64,000 nucleotides of DNA from Pseudomonas sediminis (GCF_002741105.1 NZ_NIQU01000004.1:1-64000), one strand, 5' to 3'. Counted from the stretch's first letter, positions 17,490 through 26,879 are shown. Numbers and translations: made by a program. Notes: generated by a model from the sequence alone, not told the origin.

Positions 17490-18674
17490 TCATAGATTAC
17501 GGGTTCCCATACCCATGGCCTGCCGGGCGAACCAGCGCTTGGCTGGCGGTAGCAGATCGAGACCGAGCAGGCCCAGGTTACGCCCGGCGGTCAGCAGCGG
17601 CTGCGCGTTGCTGAACAGGCGCGTTACCTGATCGGAGAAGCCGACGGTCATCTGTTGATCGAGCTGCTGCCTTTGTTGGTATCGCTGCAGGGTGGCGAGT
17701 TCGCCCAGTGCGGCCTCGCTACCAATGAGGACTTCGGCCAACGCCAGGGTATCGCGCAGCGACAGGTTGTAGCCCTGGCCGGCGATGGGGTGCAGGCTGT
17801 GCGCGGCGTTGCCCAACACCACCAGATGAGGACGCACCTGCTCCTGCGCCTCGACCAGACTCAGCGGGTAGAGATGTCGCGCACCGACCTGCTGCAAGGC
17901 GCCCAGGCGATAACCGAAGGCTTGCTGCAACTCGCTGAGAAAGCTGGCCTCGCTGACGCGCAGCAGGCGCTCGGCGTCAGCCGCTGCGCGCGTCCAGACC
18001 AGCGCGCAGCGGTTGTCGCTCAAGGGCAGCAGCGCCATCGGACCGTCATCGGTGAAGCGCTCGAAAGCCTGCCCACGATGCGCTTCCAGCGGGCTGACGT
18101 TGGCGATCAACGCACTCTGCCCGTAAGGTTTGCTGCTGACGCCGATACCGAGCTGCTCGCGCAGACCGGAACGCCCACCATCGGCAAGAATCGCCAGGTC
18201 GCAGTCAAGGCAGGTTTCATCGTTCAGAGTCAGGCGATAGCCGTCGTCGAGGCGCTGCATGCCGACCACTTCGGCCGGGCAGCGCCATTCGATCACATCC
18301 GCATCCAGCGCCTGCCACAGGCAGTGGCCGATCCAGGCGTTCTCCACCACGTAGCCGAGTGCCGGCACGCCTTCCTCGATGGCTTGCAGGCGCGTGGCGC
18401 CGAAGCGGCCGCGGTCGGACACATGGATCTGCTGAATCGGCTCGGCCCGCTGGGCGATGCTCTGCCACAGACCGAGGCGCTCGTAGATCAACCGACTGCC
18501 ATAGGACAGCGCGGTGGAACGCGCGTCATAGCTGGGCTGGTATTCGCTGCCCGGCGCGAAGGGTTCGATCAGAGCGATGCGCCAGCCACGCTGACGCGCC
18601 GTCTCCTGCAGGGCCAACGCCAGGCTGGCACCGACCAGACCGCCGCCGATAATCGCCAGCTGTACGCGTGACAT
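17490..18674 (-). CDS. ubiH: 2-octaprenyl-6-methoxyphenol hydroxylase
   Basis: 394 residues. FAD motifs LAIIGGGLVGASLALAL, LAILADGGRSGLREQL and LGNAAHSLHPIAGQGYNLSLRD (the GD is replaced by GN). The family hydroxylates C4 of the ubiquinone ring using NAD(P)H and O2. The gene starts 4 bp after pepP, the ubiH-pepP order seen in many gammaproteobacteria. Confidence 0.92.
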   Translation of the reverse strand: MSRVQLAIIGGGLVGASLALALQETARQRGWRIALIEPFAPGSEYQPSYDARSTALSYGSRLIYERLGLWQSIAQRAEPIQQIHVSDRGRFGATRLQAIEEGVPALGYVVENAWIGHCLWQALDADVIEWRCPAEVVGMQRLDDGYRLTLNDETCLDCDLAILADGGRSGLREQLGIGVSSKPYGQSALIANVSPLEAHRGQAFERFTDDGPMALLPLSDNRCALVWTRAAADAERLLRVSEASFLSELQQAFGYRLGALQQVGARHLYPLSLVEAQEQVRPHLVVLGNAAHSLHPIAGQGYNLSLRDTLALAEVLIGSEAALGELATLQRYQQRQQLDQQMTVGFSDQVTRLFSNAQPLLTAGRNLGLLGLDLLPPAKRWFARQAMGMGTRNL

Positions 18675-18678
18675 AGAA

Positions 18679-20013
18679 TCAGGCCGCCTCGCTACGCGCG
18701 GCGGCCATCAACGCCTCGATTTCGGCGACCGACTTGGGCACACCGTTGGTGAGAACCTCGCAGCCTTTCTTGGTCACCACCACGTCGTCTTCGATACGCA
18801 CGCCGATGCCGCGCCATTTCTTGGCGACCTTGTCGTTGTCGGTGGCGATGTAGATGCCCGGCTCGACGGTCATCGCCATGCCGACTTCCAGCACGCGCCA
18901 CTCGCCGCCGACCTTGTAGTCGCCGACATCGTGCACGTCCATCCCCAGCCAGTGGCCGGCGCGATGCATATAGAAAGGTTTGTAGGCTTCGCTGGCGATC
19001 AGCTCGTCGACGTCACCCTCGAGCAGGCCCAGCTCGACAAGACCGGCAGTGATCACGCGCACGGTGGCCTCGTGGGCTTCGTTCCAGTGCTTGCCTGGCG
19101 CGATGAACTTGAACGCTTCCTCGTTGGCCTTGAGCACCAGCTCATAGATGGCCTTCTGCTCGGGCGAAAACTTGCCGCTGACCGGGAAGGTGCGGGTGAT
19201 GTCGCTGGCGTAGCAGTCGATCTCGCAGCCAGCGTCGATCAATACCAGATCGCCGTCCTTGAGCGCCGCGTCATTCTCGCGATAGTGCAGGATGCAGGCA
19301 TTCTTGCCCGCAGCGACGATGCTGCCGTAGGCCGGCATCTTCGCTCCGCCCTTGCGGAACTCGTAATCCAGCTCGGCTTCCAGGTGATATTCGAACAGCC
19401 CGGCACGACTCGCCTGCATCGCACGAATGTGGGCGCGCGCACTGATCTCGGCAGCCTCCTTCATCACCTTCACCTCGGCAGCCGACTTGTACAAACGCAT
19501 GTCGTGCAGCAGATGGTTGAGGGCAACGAATTCGTTCGGCGGCGTGGCGCCCTGGCGAGCCTTGGCGCGGATGTGGTTGACCCACTCCATCAGCCGATGA
19601 TCGAACTCCTGGTTGCTACCGATGGCGTAGTAGACACGCTCGCGACCTTCGATCAACCCCGGGAGGATGTCGTCGATATCGCCGATGGGAAAGGCATCAT
19701 CGGCACCGAAATGCTTAACCGCGCCGTCCTGACCGGCGCGCAGGCCGTCCCACAACTCACGCTCCGGGTCGCGTTCACGGCAGAACAACACATATTCACC
19801 GTGCTCGCGACCAGGAATCAGCGCCATCACCGCTTCCGGCTCGGGAAAACCGGTGAGGTACTGGAAGTCGCTGTCCTGGCGATAGACATGCTCGACATCA
19901 CGATTGCGGATATACACCGGCGCTGCCGGCAGAATGGCAATGCTGTTGGGCTCCATCTGCGCCATCAGCGCCTTGCGCCGACGGGCATATTCGGACTTGG
20001 GGATGCTGATCAA
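18679..20013 (-). CDS. pepP: Xaa-Pro aminopeptidase
   Basis: 444 residues. It removes N-terminal residues preceding proline in the cytoplasm. The N-domain includes SEYARRRKALMAQM. The pita-bread catalytic domain shows all metal ligands: IDAGCEIDCYASDITRTFP (two Asp), HRAGHWLGMDVHDVG (His), MTVEPGIYI (Glu) and GVRIEDDVVV (Glu). It lies between the YgfB gene (18 bp) and ubiH (4 bp), so all are probably one transcript. Confidence 0.96.
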   Translation of the reverse strand: MISIPKSEYARRRKALMAQMEPNSIAILPAAPVYIRNRDVEHVYRQDSDFQYLTGFPEPEAVMALIPGREHGEYVLFCRERDPERELWDGLRAGQDGAVKHFGADDAFPIGDIDDILPGLIEGRERVYYAIGSNQEFDHRLMEWVNHIRAKARQGATPPNEFVALNHLLHDMRLYKSAAEVKVMKEAAEISARAHIRAMQASRAGLFEYHLEAELDYEFRKGGAKMPAYGSIVAAGKNACILHYRENDAALKDGDLVLIDAGCEIDCYASDITRTFPVSGKFSPEQKAIYELVLKANEEAFKFIAPGKHWNEAHEATVRVITAGLVELGLLEGDVDELIASEAYKPFYMHRAGHWLGMDVHDVGDYKVGGEWRVLEVGMAMTVEPGIYIATDNDKVAKKWRGIGVRIEDDVVVTKKGCEVLTNGVPKSVAEIEALMAAARSEAA

Positions 20014-20031
20014 GGCAGGCTCCGACGAAAA

Positions 20032-20586
20032 TCAGTGCAGGGAGGGTTTGGCAGCAGGCGCCGCGGGCTTGGCGCACTCGGTGAACAACAGCAGCGGCGC
20101 CACACGCAGGTATTCCATCACCTCCATGTAGTCGCTCTCGCCATCTTCGGATTCTTCCAAAGCGCTCTGCACCTGGGCGATGGCGGAGAGATCCTGCAAC
20201 ACTTCCATGGCTTCGGCGCTTAGCGCACCGTCGCGAACGGTCAGACCAAAGCCACCGAGAAAACCCTGGCACCACTGGCCCAGAGCGGTTGCGCGCTGCG
20301 CCAGCGGGGTTTCGTCATCCGGCAACAACAGCACCACGGTGACGTCTTCGCTGCACAGCTCACCCTTGACCATCTCCTGCAGGCCGATGAGCGCCTGGCG
20401 CACGTTATCCTGCGGCTCGCTGCCAAGCAGATCGGCAGCGTCGAGCAGCCAGGCATCGGCCTCGAAGCCCGCGCCAGCGCAGCTGCGACCGAGCAGCAGG
20501 CCATGCAGTTCGGCAGGGGAAACGGAATGCCCGGCGCTGTTGAGCAGAGCAGCGAAGGCGGCGTAGGGAGAGCTTGGAATCGACAT
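20032..20586 (-). CDS. YgfB/YecA (UPF0149) family protein
   Basis: 184 residues, all-helical by composition. It has the family pattern [16 protein letters not shown] near the start and [11 protein letters not shown] with an acidic [26 protein letters not shown] end. YgfB is the first gene of the ygfB-pepP-ubiH group in gammaproteobacteria. In P. aeruginosa YgfB modulates AmpDh3 and beta-lactam response; whether that holds here is not shown by the sequence. Confidence 0.9.
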   Translation of the reverse strand: MSIPSSPYAAFAALLNSAGHSVSPAELHGLLLGRSCAGAGFEADAWLLDAADLLGSEPQDNVRQALIGLQEMVKGELCSEDVTVVLLLPDDETPLAQRATALGQWCQGFLGGFGLTVRDGALSAEAMEVLQDLSAIAQVQSALEESEDGESDYMEVMEYLRVAPLLLFTECAKPAAPAAKPSLH

Positions 20587-20718
20587 AGATAGCTAGGCGC
20601 CAGACGGCGCAATCTCTAGAATGGAGGCCTCGTATCCTAGCACCGGCAGACGCGGCAAGACCATCCGAGGCCGCCAGGGTGATGCCGTCATCTGCATCAC
20701 ACCACTGCTATCCGTGGT

Positions 20719-20747
20719 TTGACCCGTAGCCGGGACAGGCCTATATA
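20719..20747 (+). promoter_or_regulatory. Sigma-70 promoter of the coiled-coil protein/zapA operon
   Basis: TTGACC at 20719-20724 and TATATA at 20742-20747 are 17 bp apart, and the predicted start is about 25 bp before the ATG at 20779. This is the best sigma-70 match noticed in the window. Confidence 0.7.
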
Positions 20748-20778
20748 GTCCAGCCATTCCCTCCCATAGCGAGAGCCC

Positions 20779-20988
20779 ATGGAAGACGCCGATCTGCACG
20801 CATTGACCGCCAAGCTGGAACTGCTGATCCAGCGTGTCGAGCAGCTTAAGGCTCACAACCGACTCCTGCTGGCGAATGAACAGGCCTGGCGCGAGGAACG
20901 CGCCCATCTGATCGAAAAGAACGAAATGGCCCGGCACAAGGTCGAATCGATGATTTCGCGCCTTAAAGCCCTGGAGCAGGACTCATGA
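20779..20988 (+). CDS. Small coiled-coil protein, TIGR02449 family (ZapB-like)
   Basis: 69 residues that are almost entirely one amphipathic coiled coil, with heptads from LTAKLELLIQRVEQL through LLANEQAWREERAHL to VESMISRLKALEQ. The family is always encoded just before zapA in pseudomonads. Its stop overlaps the zapA start (ATGA). A role together with ZapA at the FtsZ ring is inferred from this linkage and from the ZapB-like shape. Confidence 0.88.
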   Translation: MEDADLHALTAKLELLIQRVEQLKAHNRLLLANEQAWREERAHLIEKNEMARHKVESMISRLKALEQDS

Positions 20989-21290
20989 CCCAGTCGAACA
21001 CCGTGACCGTCCACATTCTGGACAAAGAATATTGCATCGCCTGCCCGCAGGATGAACGCGCCAATCTGGAGAGTGCTGCCCGCTACCTGGATGGCAAGAT
21101 GCGCGAGATCCGCACCAGCGGCAAAGTGATTGGTGCCGACCGTGTTGCCGTGATGGCCGCACTGAACATCACTCACGACCTGCTGCACAAGCAACAGCGC
21201 CTGGATCAGGACGCCAACTCCACCCGCCAGCAGGTGCGCGACCTGCTCGATCGCGTCGACCATGCACTGGCCGACGACCCGAGCGCCTGA
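20985..21290 (+). CDS. zapA: Cell division protein ZapA
   Basis: 101 residues. The N-terminal strand-helix domain (VTVHILDKEYCIACP, ANLESAARYLDGKMREIR) and the C-terminal coiled-coil helix match ZapA, which crosslinks FtsZ filaments at midcell. It overlaps the upstream gene by 4 bp. 6S RNA and the 5-FCL gene follow, the conserved gammaproteobacterial order. Confidence 0.95.
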   Translation: MTQSNTVTVHILDKEYCIACPQDERANLESAARYLDGKMREIRTSGKVIGADRVAVMAALNITHDLLHKQQRLDQDANSTRQQVRDLLDRVDHALADDPSA

Positions 21291-21345
21291 GCACCGTCAT
21301 GCCTGCCTGTTCGTCGCAGGCCGCCCCGCAGCCCCTCTGTTCGGG

Positions 21346-21351
21346 TATACT
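21346..21351 (+). promoter_or_regulatory. -10 box of 6S RNA
   Basis: TATACT lies 8 bp ahead of the predicted 5' end of the RNA. No clear -35 hexamer is seen 16-18 bp upstream. Confidence 0.65.
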
Positions 21352-21358
21352 GGGCGCA

Positions 21359-21536
21359 ACTTCCTGGGGTGTGCGCCAGTCGGTGATGTCCCTGAGCCGA
21401 TACGCACAACCACGGGGGTTGCACGTTGGGGCCGGTGTGCATGTCCGCCTGACGGAAAGCCTTAACGCCTCCTGCAACCTCCACCTTGAACTTTCGGGTT
21501 CAAGGGCTAAACCGACAGCGGCACGTCGGGAAGTCA
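21359..21536 (+). ncRNA. ssrS: 6S RNA
   Basis: The sequence between zapA and the 5-FCL gene has the Pseudomonas 6S blocks GGTGATGTCCCTGAGCCGAT, GCATGTCCGCCTGACGGAAAGCCTTAA and CACCTTGAACTTTCGGGTTCAAGG. The closing stem pairs ACTTCC (21359-21364) with GGAAGT (21529-21534). 6S RNA imitates an open promoter, binds sigma-70 RNA polymerase in stationary phase and templates product RNAs. The 3' end is estimated to within a few bases. Confidence 0.95.
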
Positions 21537-21591
21537 TCTTTTCCAGCAGCAGCCTTCAGCACTGCTACCAGCCTCGCCCCAGCCACACCTC

Positions 21592-22188
21592 ATGACTACG
21601 CCAGCCACTCTCAGTCGCCCGCAACTGCGCCGCGTGCTGCGTCAGCGTCGTCGCGCGCTCAGCCGCAGCCAGCAACGTCTTGCCGCACGCAACCTGTATC
21701 GCCAGCTGACGCAAAGCCCGCAGTTTCGCCGCGCCAGGCATATCGCCCTGTACCTACCCAACGACGGCGAGATCGATCCGCGCCCGCTGCTGGCTGCCGC
21801 ACAGAAACGCGGCAAGCACACCTACCTGCCAGTGCTAAGCGCTTGGCCACGCACCAAGATGGTGTTTCAGCGCGTCAGCCAGCACGAGAAACTGGCGGGC
21901 AATCGCTTCCGCATCCTCGAGCCGCGCCCGCAACCCAAACGCCAACGCAAGGTGTGGGCGTTGGATCTGGTGCTTCTGCCGCTGGTGGGCTTCGATGATC
22001 GCGGCGGACGCCTGGGCATGGGCGGCGGTTTCTACGACCGTAGCCTGGCTTATCTGCGAAGGCGCAAAAAGTGGCACATGCCGACACTACTGGGTCTGGC
22101 ACATGAATGTCAGCGCGTGGATGAACTGGCGATGGCCAGCTGGGACGTGCCCTTGCAGGCAACGGTGACGGATAAGGCGTGGTATTGA
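21592..22188 (+). CDS. 5-formyltetrahydrofolate cyclo-ligase
   Basis: 198 residues. It converts 5-formyl-THF to 5,10-methenyl-THF with ATP. Motifs are RQRRRALSRSQQ, IALYLPNDGEIDPRPLL, and DLVLLPLVGFDDRGGRLGMGGGFYDRSLAYL, where the glycine-rich part binds ATP. The protein is Arg-rich at both ends. The ygfA-type gene directly after 6S RNA is conserved and is often co-transcribed with it. Confidence 0.95.
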   Translation: MTTPATLSRPQLRRVLRQRRRALSRSQQRLAARNLYRQLTQSPQFRRARHIALYLPNDGEIDPRPLLAAAQKRGKHTYLPVLSAWPRTKMVFQRVSQHEKLAGNRFRILEPRPQPKRQRKVWALDLVLLPLVGFDDRGGRLGMGGGFYDRSLAYLRRRKKWHMPTLLGLAHECQRVDELAMASWDVPLQATVTDKAWY

Positions 22189-22242
22189 AGCAAAGGATGC
22201 TGCACCGCGTTCCCTGCGGCGCTTACGCGGTCAGCCAGTGAA

Positions 22243-22374
22243 TCAGGGCTGCTGCGTTACATTGACCGAAGCGTCGCTTTGACGCTCCCAAAGGCTCTGG
22301 GTGTAACCCGTGGTAACCACGCCCAGGCTGAACAGTACGACGAGAACCCACAAAAGATCTGGCTTGCGTTTCAT
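22243..22374 (-). CDS. Small single-pass membrane protein, 43 residues
   Basis: A minus-strand frame from ATG 22374 to TGA 22243 encodes 43 residues. The start has an excellent ribosome-binding site, GGGGGAGG, 8 bases ahead. A short basic N-terminus (MKRKPDLL) leads into one hydrophobic helix (LLWVLVVLFSLGVVTTGYTQ), followed by a polar tail ending VNVTQQP. It lies alone between two plus-strand genes. I recognise no family name. The site and helix make it a credible gene; its function is unknown. Confidence 0.75.
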   Translation of the reverse strand: MKRKPDLLWVLVVLFSLGVVTTGYTQSLWERQSDASVNVTQQP

Positions 22375-22568
22375 TTATTGCCTCCCCCTTCAAGGCAATG
22401 CGCGCGTTGGTCGCGCGTTATTGTTTTATGCAATACGACAGCGCCAAGCGTTTAGCCGGGCATTTTCCTTCAGTGCCAAGCACTGTGCAATTTCCGACGC
22501 CAACCGGCCGTCGGAGATCCCCCTCAAACGAGCGTCCGCTTACGGACAGACCTGCAGGAGCAAAGTTC

Positions 22569-23018
22569 ATGCCTTATTGGCTGATGAAGTCCGAACCCGA
22601 TGAATTGTCTATCCATGACCTGCAACGACTGGGCAAAACGCGCTGGGATGGCGTGCGTAATTACCAGGCGCGAAACTTCATGCGCGCAATGAAACCGGGC
22701 GACCTGTTCTTCTTCTACCACTCCAGCTGCCCACAACCCGGTATCGCCGGCATCGCGCGTATTGCCGGCGAGGTGTATCCCGACCCCACCGCGCTGGACC
22801 CGCACAGCCACTACCATGACCCCAAGGCCAGCGCCGAGAAGAACCCCTGGAGCGCCCTGGACGTCGAGTTCGTCGAAGCCTTCGACGACGTACTGCCGCT
22901 GCAACACCTGAAGAACAACCCGCTCCTGGCCGAGCTGGCCCTGGTACAACGCGGCAGCCGCCTGTCGGTGATGCCGGTGGCCGAGGCCGAATGGACGGCA
23001 ATTCTCGCCATGCGTTGA
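22569..23018 (+). CDS. EVE-domain protein
   Basis: 149 residues from ATG 22569 with CAGGAG ahead; the frame is open upstream but not conserved. Family signatures are YWLMKSEPDELSIHDL, WDGVRNYQARNFMRAMKPGDLFFFYHSS and GIAGIARIAGEVYPD. EVE domains form a PUA-like pocket that binds modified bases or RNA. The biological role in bacteria is not settled. Confidence 0.92.
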   Translation: MPYWLMKSEPDELSIHDLQRLGKTRWDGVRNYQARNFMRAMKPGDLFFFYHSSCPQPGIAGIARIAGEVYPDPTALDPHSHYHDPKASAEKNPWSALDVEFVEAFDDVLPLQHLKNNPLLAELALVQRGSRLSVMPVAEAEWTAILAMR

Positions 23019-23067
23019 GTCACCTACGGCACTGTGCTATCACCACAGCATGCCAAGGGAGTTATCC

Positions 23068-24924
23068 ATGCCAGCATCCTCCGCCTGGCCAGCGCGCCTT
23101 GCGCTGGCGCTACTGTTACTGGTGCTGAGCAGCGCCAGCGTGCTGCTTTGGCGCCAGATCGAATCCGTGCAACAACAGCGCGTCGACGAGCGGGTCGGCT
23201 ACCAGGCACGTAGCCTGGCACGGCAGCTGGAAAGCACGCTGCACCTGGAAGTGGCCAGCCTCGAGCGTATCGCCCGCTTATGGAACAGCCTCGGCCGCCT
23301 GCCACGCACCAGCTGGGACGAAGAGGTGGAACTTGCTCTGCGTGGTTTTCCCGCCTACCAGTCGATCCAATGGGTCGGCCCCGACCTACATATGCGTTGG
23401 TTGCTGCCGGTGGCCGGCAACGAAGCCGCGCTGAATTTTCGCCTGTACCCGGAGCACCCCAACTACCCACTGGCGATGGAAGCTCGCGAGAGCGGTGAAC
23501 AGCGCTTCTCCAACAGCTTTGATCTGGTGCAGGGCGGACGTGGTTTTGTCCTCTACACACCGCTGTACCGCGAGCCGAATGGCAGCAAGGTGTTCGATGG
23601 CTTCCTGCAGGGCGTATTTCGTGTTGAGCCGCTGATGCTGCAGCTACTCACTCAGATCGACCGCCAAGCCTTCAACCTCGAATTGCTGGAGAACGGCCAT
23701 AGCCTGTTCCGTCATGGCGCAGCGACCGACAATGCGCCGCACAACCTGCAACTGGGCCTGAGCCTGCTCAACAACCAGGGCTTCAGCCTGCGCCTCAGCC
23801 CCACCGAAGAACTGCTCGATCAACTGGACTCGCCGCTACCCGACGTCGTACTCGGCGCCAGCCTGACCATCAGCCTGCTGCTGATTGCCGCCCTGGCTCT
23901 GGCGCTGGAGAACAGCCGCCGAGCCCATGCCCTGCAGCAGGCCAATCGCCGCTTCAAACTGGAAGCCGAACGCCGTGAAGAAACCGAGCAACGCCTGCGC
24001 GAGAACCGCGAGCGGCTACAACTGGTACTGGACCTGACCGACTCCAGCCATGACGGACTGTTCATCTTCGACAGCAGTACCCGCGAGCTGCTGCACATGA
24101 ATCAGGCCACCTACGCCACGCTCGGCTACCGCCCCGAACAGTTCGCCGAGCTGCTGCGCGATGATCCAGAGAAGCTCCTGCCAGGCTTTCACCGCTGGCT
24201 GGAACAGGCGCGCCAGGCGCAAAGCAACAACCTCTCGCGGATCTTCCAGCGCGAGTTGATTCGCCGCGATGGCAGTCGCCAGCCGGCCGAAATCAACACC
24301 CAGTTGGTGCAGTTGCACGACCGCGAATACCTGATCGCCGTTTCCCGCGACAACAGCGAGCGCCTGCAGTTGGAAGCGCAGCTGCAGCGACTATCGCAGC
24401 TGGACGGCCTGACCGGGCTGTACAACCGCCGCTACTTCGATCAGCAACTGCTGGCTGAATGGCGTCGCCTACGCCGCCTCGATGCGCCACTGGCGCTGCT
24501 GATGCTGGATATCGACCACTTCAAGGCCTACAACGACGCCCTCGGCCACCTTGCCGGCGACGATGCACTGCGCCGCGTCAGTAACGTCCTGCGCGAGAGC
24601 CTGCAGCGTGAAGGCGACACTGCCTGCCGCTACGGTGGCGAGGAATTCGCCATCATCCTGGCCAACACCAACCTGGACGGAGCCGAACAGGTCGCTGCGC
24701 GCATTCACGCGATGATCGCCGACCTGGATATTGCCCACCCCGCCAGCCCGTTCAGCCGCCTGACGCTGAGCATCGGCCTGATCGTGGTCGACCCGGTCAG
24801 CGACGAACAACCAGGCGAGCTGCTCGCCCAAGGCGACCAAGCGCTGTATCGCGCCAAACATGAGGGCCGCAACCGCACCTGCCTGTGGCAGCCACATGCG
24901 CTTGACCAGTACCAGGCCCTCTGA
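23068..24924 (+). CDS. Membrane diguanylate cyclase with CHASE, PAS and GGDEF domains
   Basis: 618 residues from ATG 23068, which has AAGGGAG; an in-frame ATG lies 18 bp upstream. A first membrane helix (ARLALALLLLVLSSASVLLW) is followed by a periplasmic CHASE sensor (about 50-240), a second helix near 255-280, a short coiled coil, a PAS domain (about 320-440) and a GGDEF domain (about 450-610). The active-site signature is GGEEF, so it should make c-di-GMP. REGD five residues before GGEEF is an RxxD inhibitory site. The CHASE ligand is unknown. Confidence 0.92.
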   Translation: MPASSAWPARLALALLLLVLSSASVLLWRQIESVQQQRVDERVGYQARSLARQLESTLHLEVASLERIARLWNSLGRLPRTSWDEEVELALRGFPAYQSIQWVGPDLHMRWLLPVAGNEAALNFRLYPEHPNYPLAMEARESGEQRFSNSFDLVQGGRGFVLYTPLYREPNGSKVFDGFLQGVFRVEPLMLQLLTQIDRQAFNLELLENGHSLFRHGAATDNAPHNLQLGLSLLNNQGFSLRLSPTEELLDQLDSPLPDVVLGASLTISLLLIAALALALENSRRAHALQQANRRFKLEAERREETEQRLRENRERLQLVLDLTDSSHDGLFIFDSSTRELLHMNQATYATLGYRPEQFAELLRDDPEKLLPGFHRWLEQARQAQSNNLSRIFQRELIRRDGSRQPAEINTQLVQLHDREYLIAVSRDNSERLQLEAQLQRLSQLDGLTGLYNRRYFDQQLLAEWRRLRRLDAPLALLMLDIDHFKAYNDALGHLAGDDALRRVSNVLRESLQREGDTACRYGGEEFAIILANTNLDGAEQVAARIHAMIADLDIAHPASPFSRLTLSIGLIVVDPVSDEQPGELLAQGDQALYRAKHEGRNRTCLWQPHALDQYQAL

Positions 24925-25075
24925 GGAGCATCTGGTAGACAATCGACCTGTTGCGAAAGCCCCGGACTATGAGGCTCTAAAGGGACACCGGAATGATCAA
25001 CGTCACGCGTCGCCATTCCTCATCGCGGCGCGAGGCACTTAGCCAAGCCCTCGCGTAGAGGCCCTGAGGGAACGT

Positions 25076-25111
25076 TAGGAGCGGCTTTAGCCGCGAAGGC
25101 CGCTGAAGCGG
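25076..25111. repeat. REP-like palindrome (GGAGCGGCTTTAGCCGCGA)
   Basis: TAGGAGCGGCTTTAGCCGCGAA is followed by GGCCGCTGAAGCGGCC, giving overlapping small palindromes. It resembles the repeats at 11339 and 44942. It lies in the gap between convergent genes and may terminate both. Confidence 0.6.
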
Positions 25112-25138
25112 CCAAAGCGGCACCTGCAGGATTAAGCG

Positions 25139-25543
25139 TTACTGGATGATCAGGTTGTTGAATAGCAGGTCTTCGACGATGGGCTTGCCCTCTTCGCCAT
25201 TGATCGCGTCCTGCACCTTCTTCAACGCCTCCAGGCGCAGATTCTCACGGCCATCGGGCGCATTGATGGTCTCGCTGGTCTGGGCCGAGAACAGCATCAC
25301 CATCTGATGACGGATCAGCGGTTCATGCTGTTTGATCTTCTCCTCGGCCTCGGTGCCGGTCACGCGCAACGACACATCGGCCTTGAAAAACTTCAGACGA
25401 TTACCCTGGTCGGCCAGGTTGCCGATCAAGGCTGGCGTCAGGTTGTAGTAAAGCGCCGTCGGCACTTCTTCCTTCTTCTCCGAAGAGGCCAGGGCAGGCA
25501 GGCAGATCGACAGGCTCAGCAGCAGGGCGGTCAACAGTTTCAC
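25139..25543 (-). CDS. FliL-like periplasmic/membrane protein
   Basis: 134 residues from GTG 25543, supported by GGAG 9 bases ahead. A signal peptide or anchor (VKLLTALLLSLSICLPALA) is followed by a domain with ALYYNLTPALIGNL, FKADVSLRV, PLIRHQMVMLFSAQ and LRLEALKKVQDAI, a pattern of the flagellar basal-body protein FliL. It is outside any flagellar cluster, as is usual for this paralogue in pseudomonads, so a flagellar role is not implied. Confidence 0.82.
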   Translation of the reverse strand: MKLLTALLLSLSICLPALASSEKKEEVPTALYYNLTPALIGNLADQGNRLKFFKADVSLRVTGTEAEEKIKQHEPLIRHQMVMLFSAQTSETINAPDGRENLRLEALKKVQDAINGEEGKPIVEDLLFNNLIIQ

Positions 25544-25698
25544 GTTCGGCACTCCATCGGGGATGTGCCTAGCATAGCCATCCACAGGCCAGCACCCAAG
25601 CCCGGCGCTTATGCCGACCTATCAGGCTCTGGCATGCTCGTTGACCCTCACCGGGCGCTTTCTACACTGCAAGGCACCCTGCAAGAGGAATGACCTTG

Positions 25699-26679
25699 AT
25701 GAAAACCCTGCTGTGCAAAGCCTTCGGCCCTGCCGACACCCTGGTACTGGAAGACCTGCCGAGCCCCGAACCGAAGAAAAACGAGGTGCTGATCGAGGTG
25801 CAGGCCGCCGGGGTCAACTTCCCCGATACGCTGATCATCGAAGGCAAATACCAGTTCAAACCACCCTTCCCCTTCGCTCCGGGCGGCGAGGTGGCCGGCG
25901 TGGTCAAGACCGTGGGCGAGAAAGTCAGCCACCTGCGCGCCGGTGACCGGGTCATGGCGCTGACCGGCTGGGGCGGCTTCGCCGAAGAAGTCGCCGTACC
26001 GGCCTACAACGTGCTGCCAGTACCCAAGAGCATGGACCTGACCACCGCAGCCGCCTTCGGCATGACCTACGGCACCTCCATGCATGCCCTCAAACAACGC
26101 GCCAACCTGCAACCGGGTGAAACCTTGCTGGTGCTCGGCGCCTCCGGCGGCGTCGGTCTGGCCGCGGTGGAAATCGGCAAGGCCATGGGCGCCAAGGTCA
26201 TCGCCGCAGCGAGCAGCGCCGAGAAACTGGAAGTGGCGCGCAAGGCCGGCGCCGACGAGCTGATCAACTACAGCGAACAAAGCCTTAAGGACGAAGTGAA
26301 GAAGCTCACCGGCGGCCAGGGCGTGGACGTGATCTACGACCCGGTGGGCGGCACGCTGTTCGAGGAAGCCTTCCGCAGCATCGGCTGGAACGGTCGCTTC
26401 CTGGTGGTGGGCTTTGCCGCCGGCGGTGGCATACCGGCCCTGCCGGCCAACTTGCCACTGCTCAAGGGCGCATCACTGGTCGGCGTATTCTGGGGCTCCT
26501 TCGCTCAGCGCCAGCCGCAGGACAACGCCGCGAACTTCCAGCAGCTGTTCGCCTGGCACGCCGAAGGCAAACTCAAGCCACTGGTGTCGCAGACCTTCCC
26601 GCTTGAGCGCGGCGGCGAAGCGATCAATGCACTTGGTCAGCGCAAGGCGGTGGGCAAGGTGGTGGTGGAGATTCGCTAG
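25699..26679 (+). CDS. NADPH:quinone oxidoreductase family protein
   Basis: 326 residues from ATG 25699; an ATG at 25690 is too near the AAGAGG. It is a zinc-less medium-chain dehydrogenase: N-terminal GroES-like fold (GVNFPDTLIIEGKYQ, FAPGGEVAGVV) and Rossmann domain with the NADPH loop LVLGASGGVGLAAVEIGKAMGA. It probably reduces quinones or alpha,beta-unsaturated carbonyls; the substrate is unknown. Confidence 0.9.
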   Translation: MKTLLCKAFGPADTLVLEDLPSPEPKKNEVLIEVQAAGVNFPDTLIIEGKYQFKPPFPFAPGGEVAGVVKTVGEKVSHLRAGDRVMALTGWGGFAEEVAVPAYNVLPVPKSMDLTTAAAFGMTYGTSMHALKQRANLQPGETLLVLGASGGVGLAAVEIGKAMGAKVIAAASSAEKLEVARKAGADELINYSEQSLKDEVKKLTGGQGVDVIYDPVGGTLFEEAFRSIGWNGRFLVVGFAAGGGIPALPANLPLLKGASLVGVFWGSFAQRQPQDNAANFQQLFAWHAEGKLKPLVSQTFPLERGGEAINALGQRKAVGKVVVEIR

Positions 26680-26851
26680 GGTGCTCGGGGGCGGGGCAAC
26701 CCGCTCCTGCGACTCCGCACCGTCAGAAGATCCAAGATTCATTGCGACCGTCAGGGCCTGCAGTCGCCAGATCTACTGACGACTGACGCGAACTGGAAGC
26801 TGCCCACCTTAGCCCGCTAGGCCGTCAGCGACGGAAACCGCTGGTGGCGAC

Positions 26852-26874
26852 CGCCTGCGTCAACGACGCAGGCG
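26852..26874 (-). terminator. Hairpin after the DUF3309 gene
   Basis: CGCCTGCGT and ACGCAGGCG form a perfect 9-bp stem with a CAACG loop, six bases past the stop. There is no T tract. Confidence 0.5.
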
Positions 26875-26879
26875 CCGGC

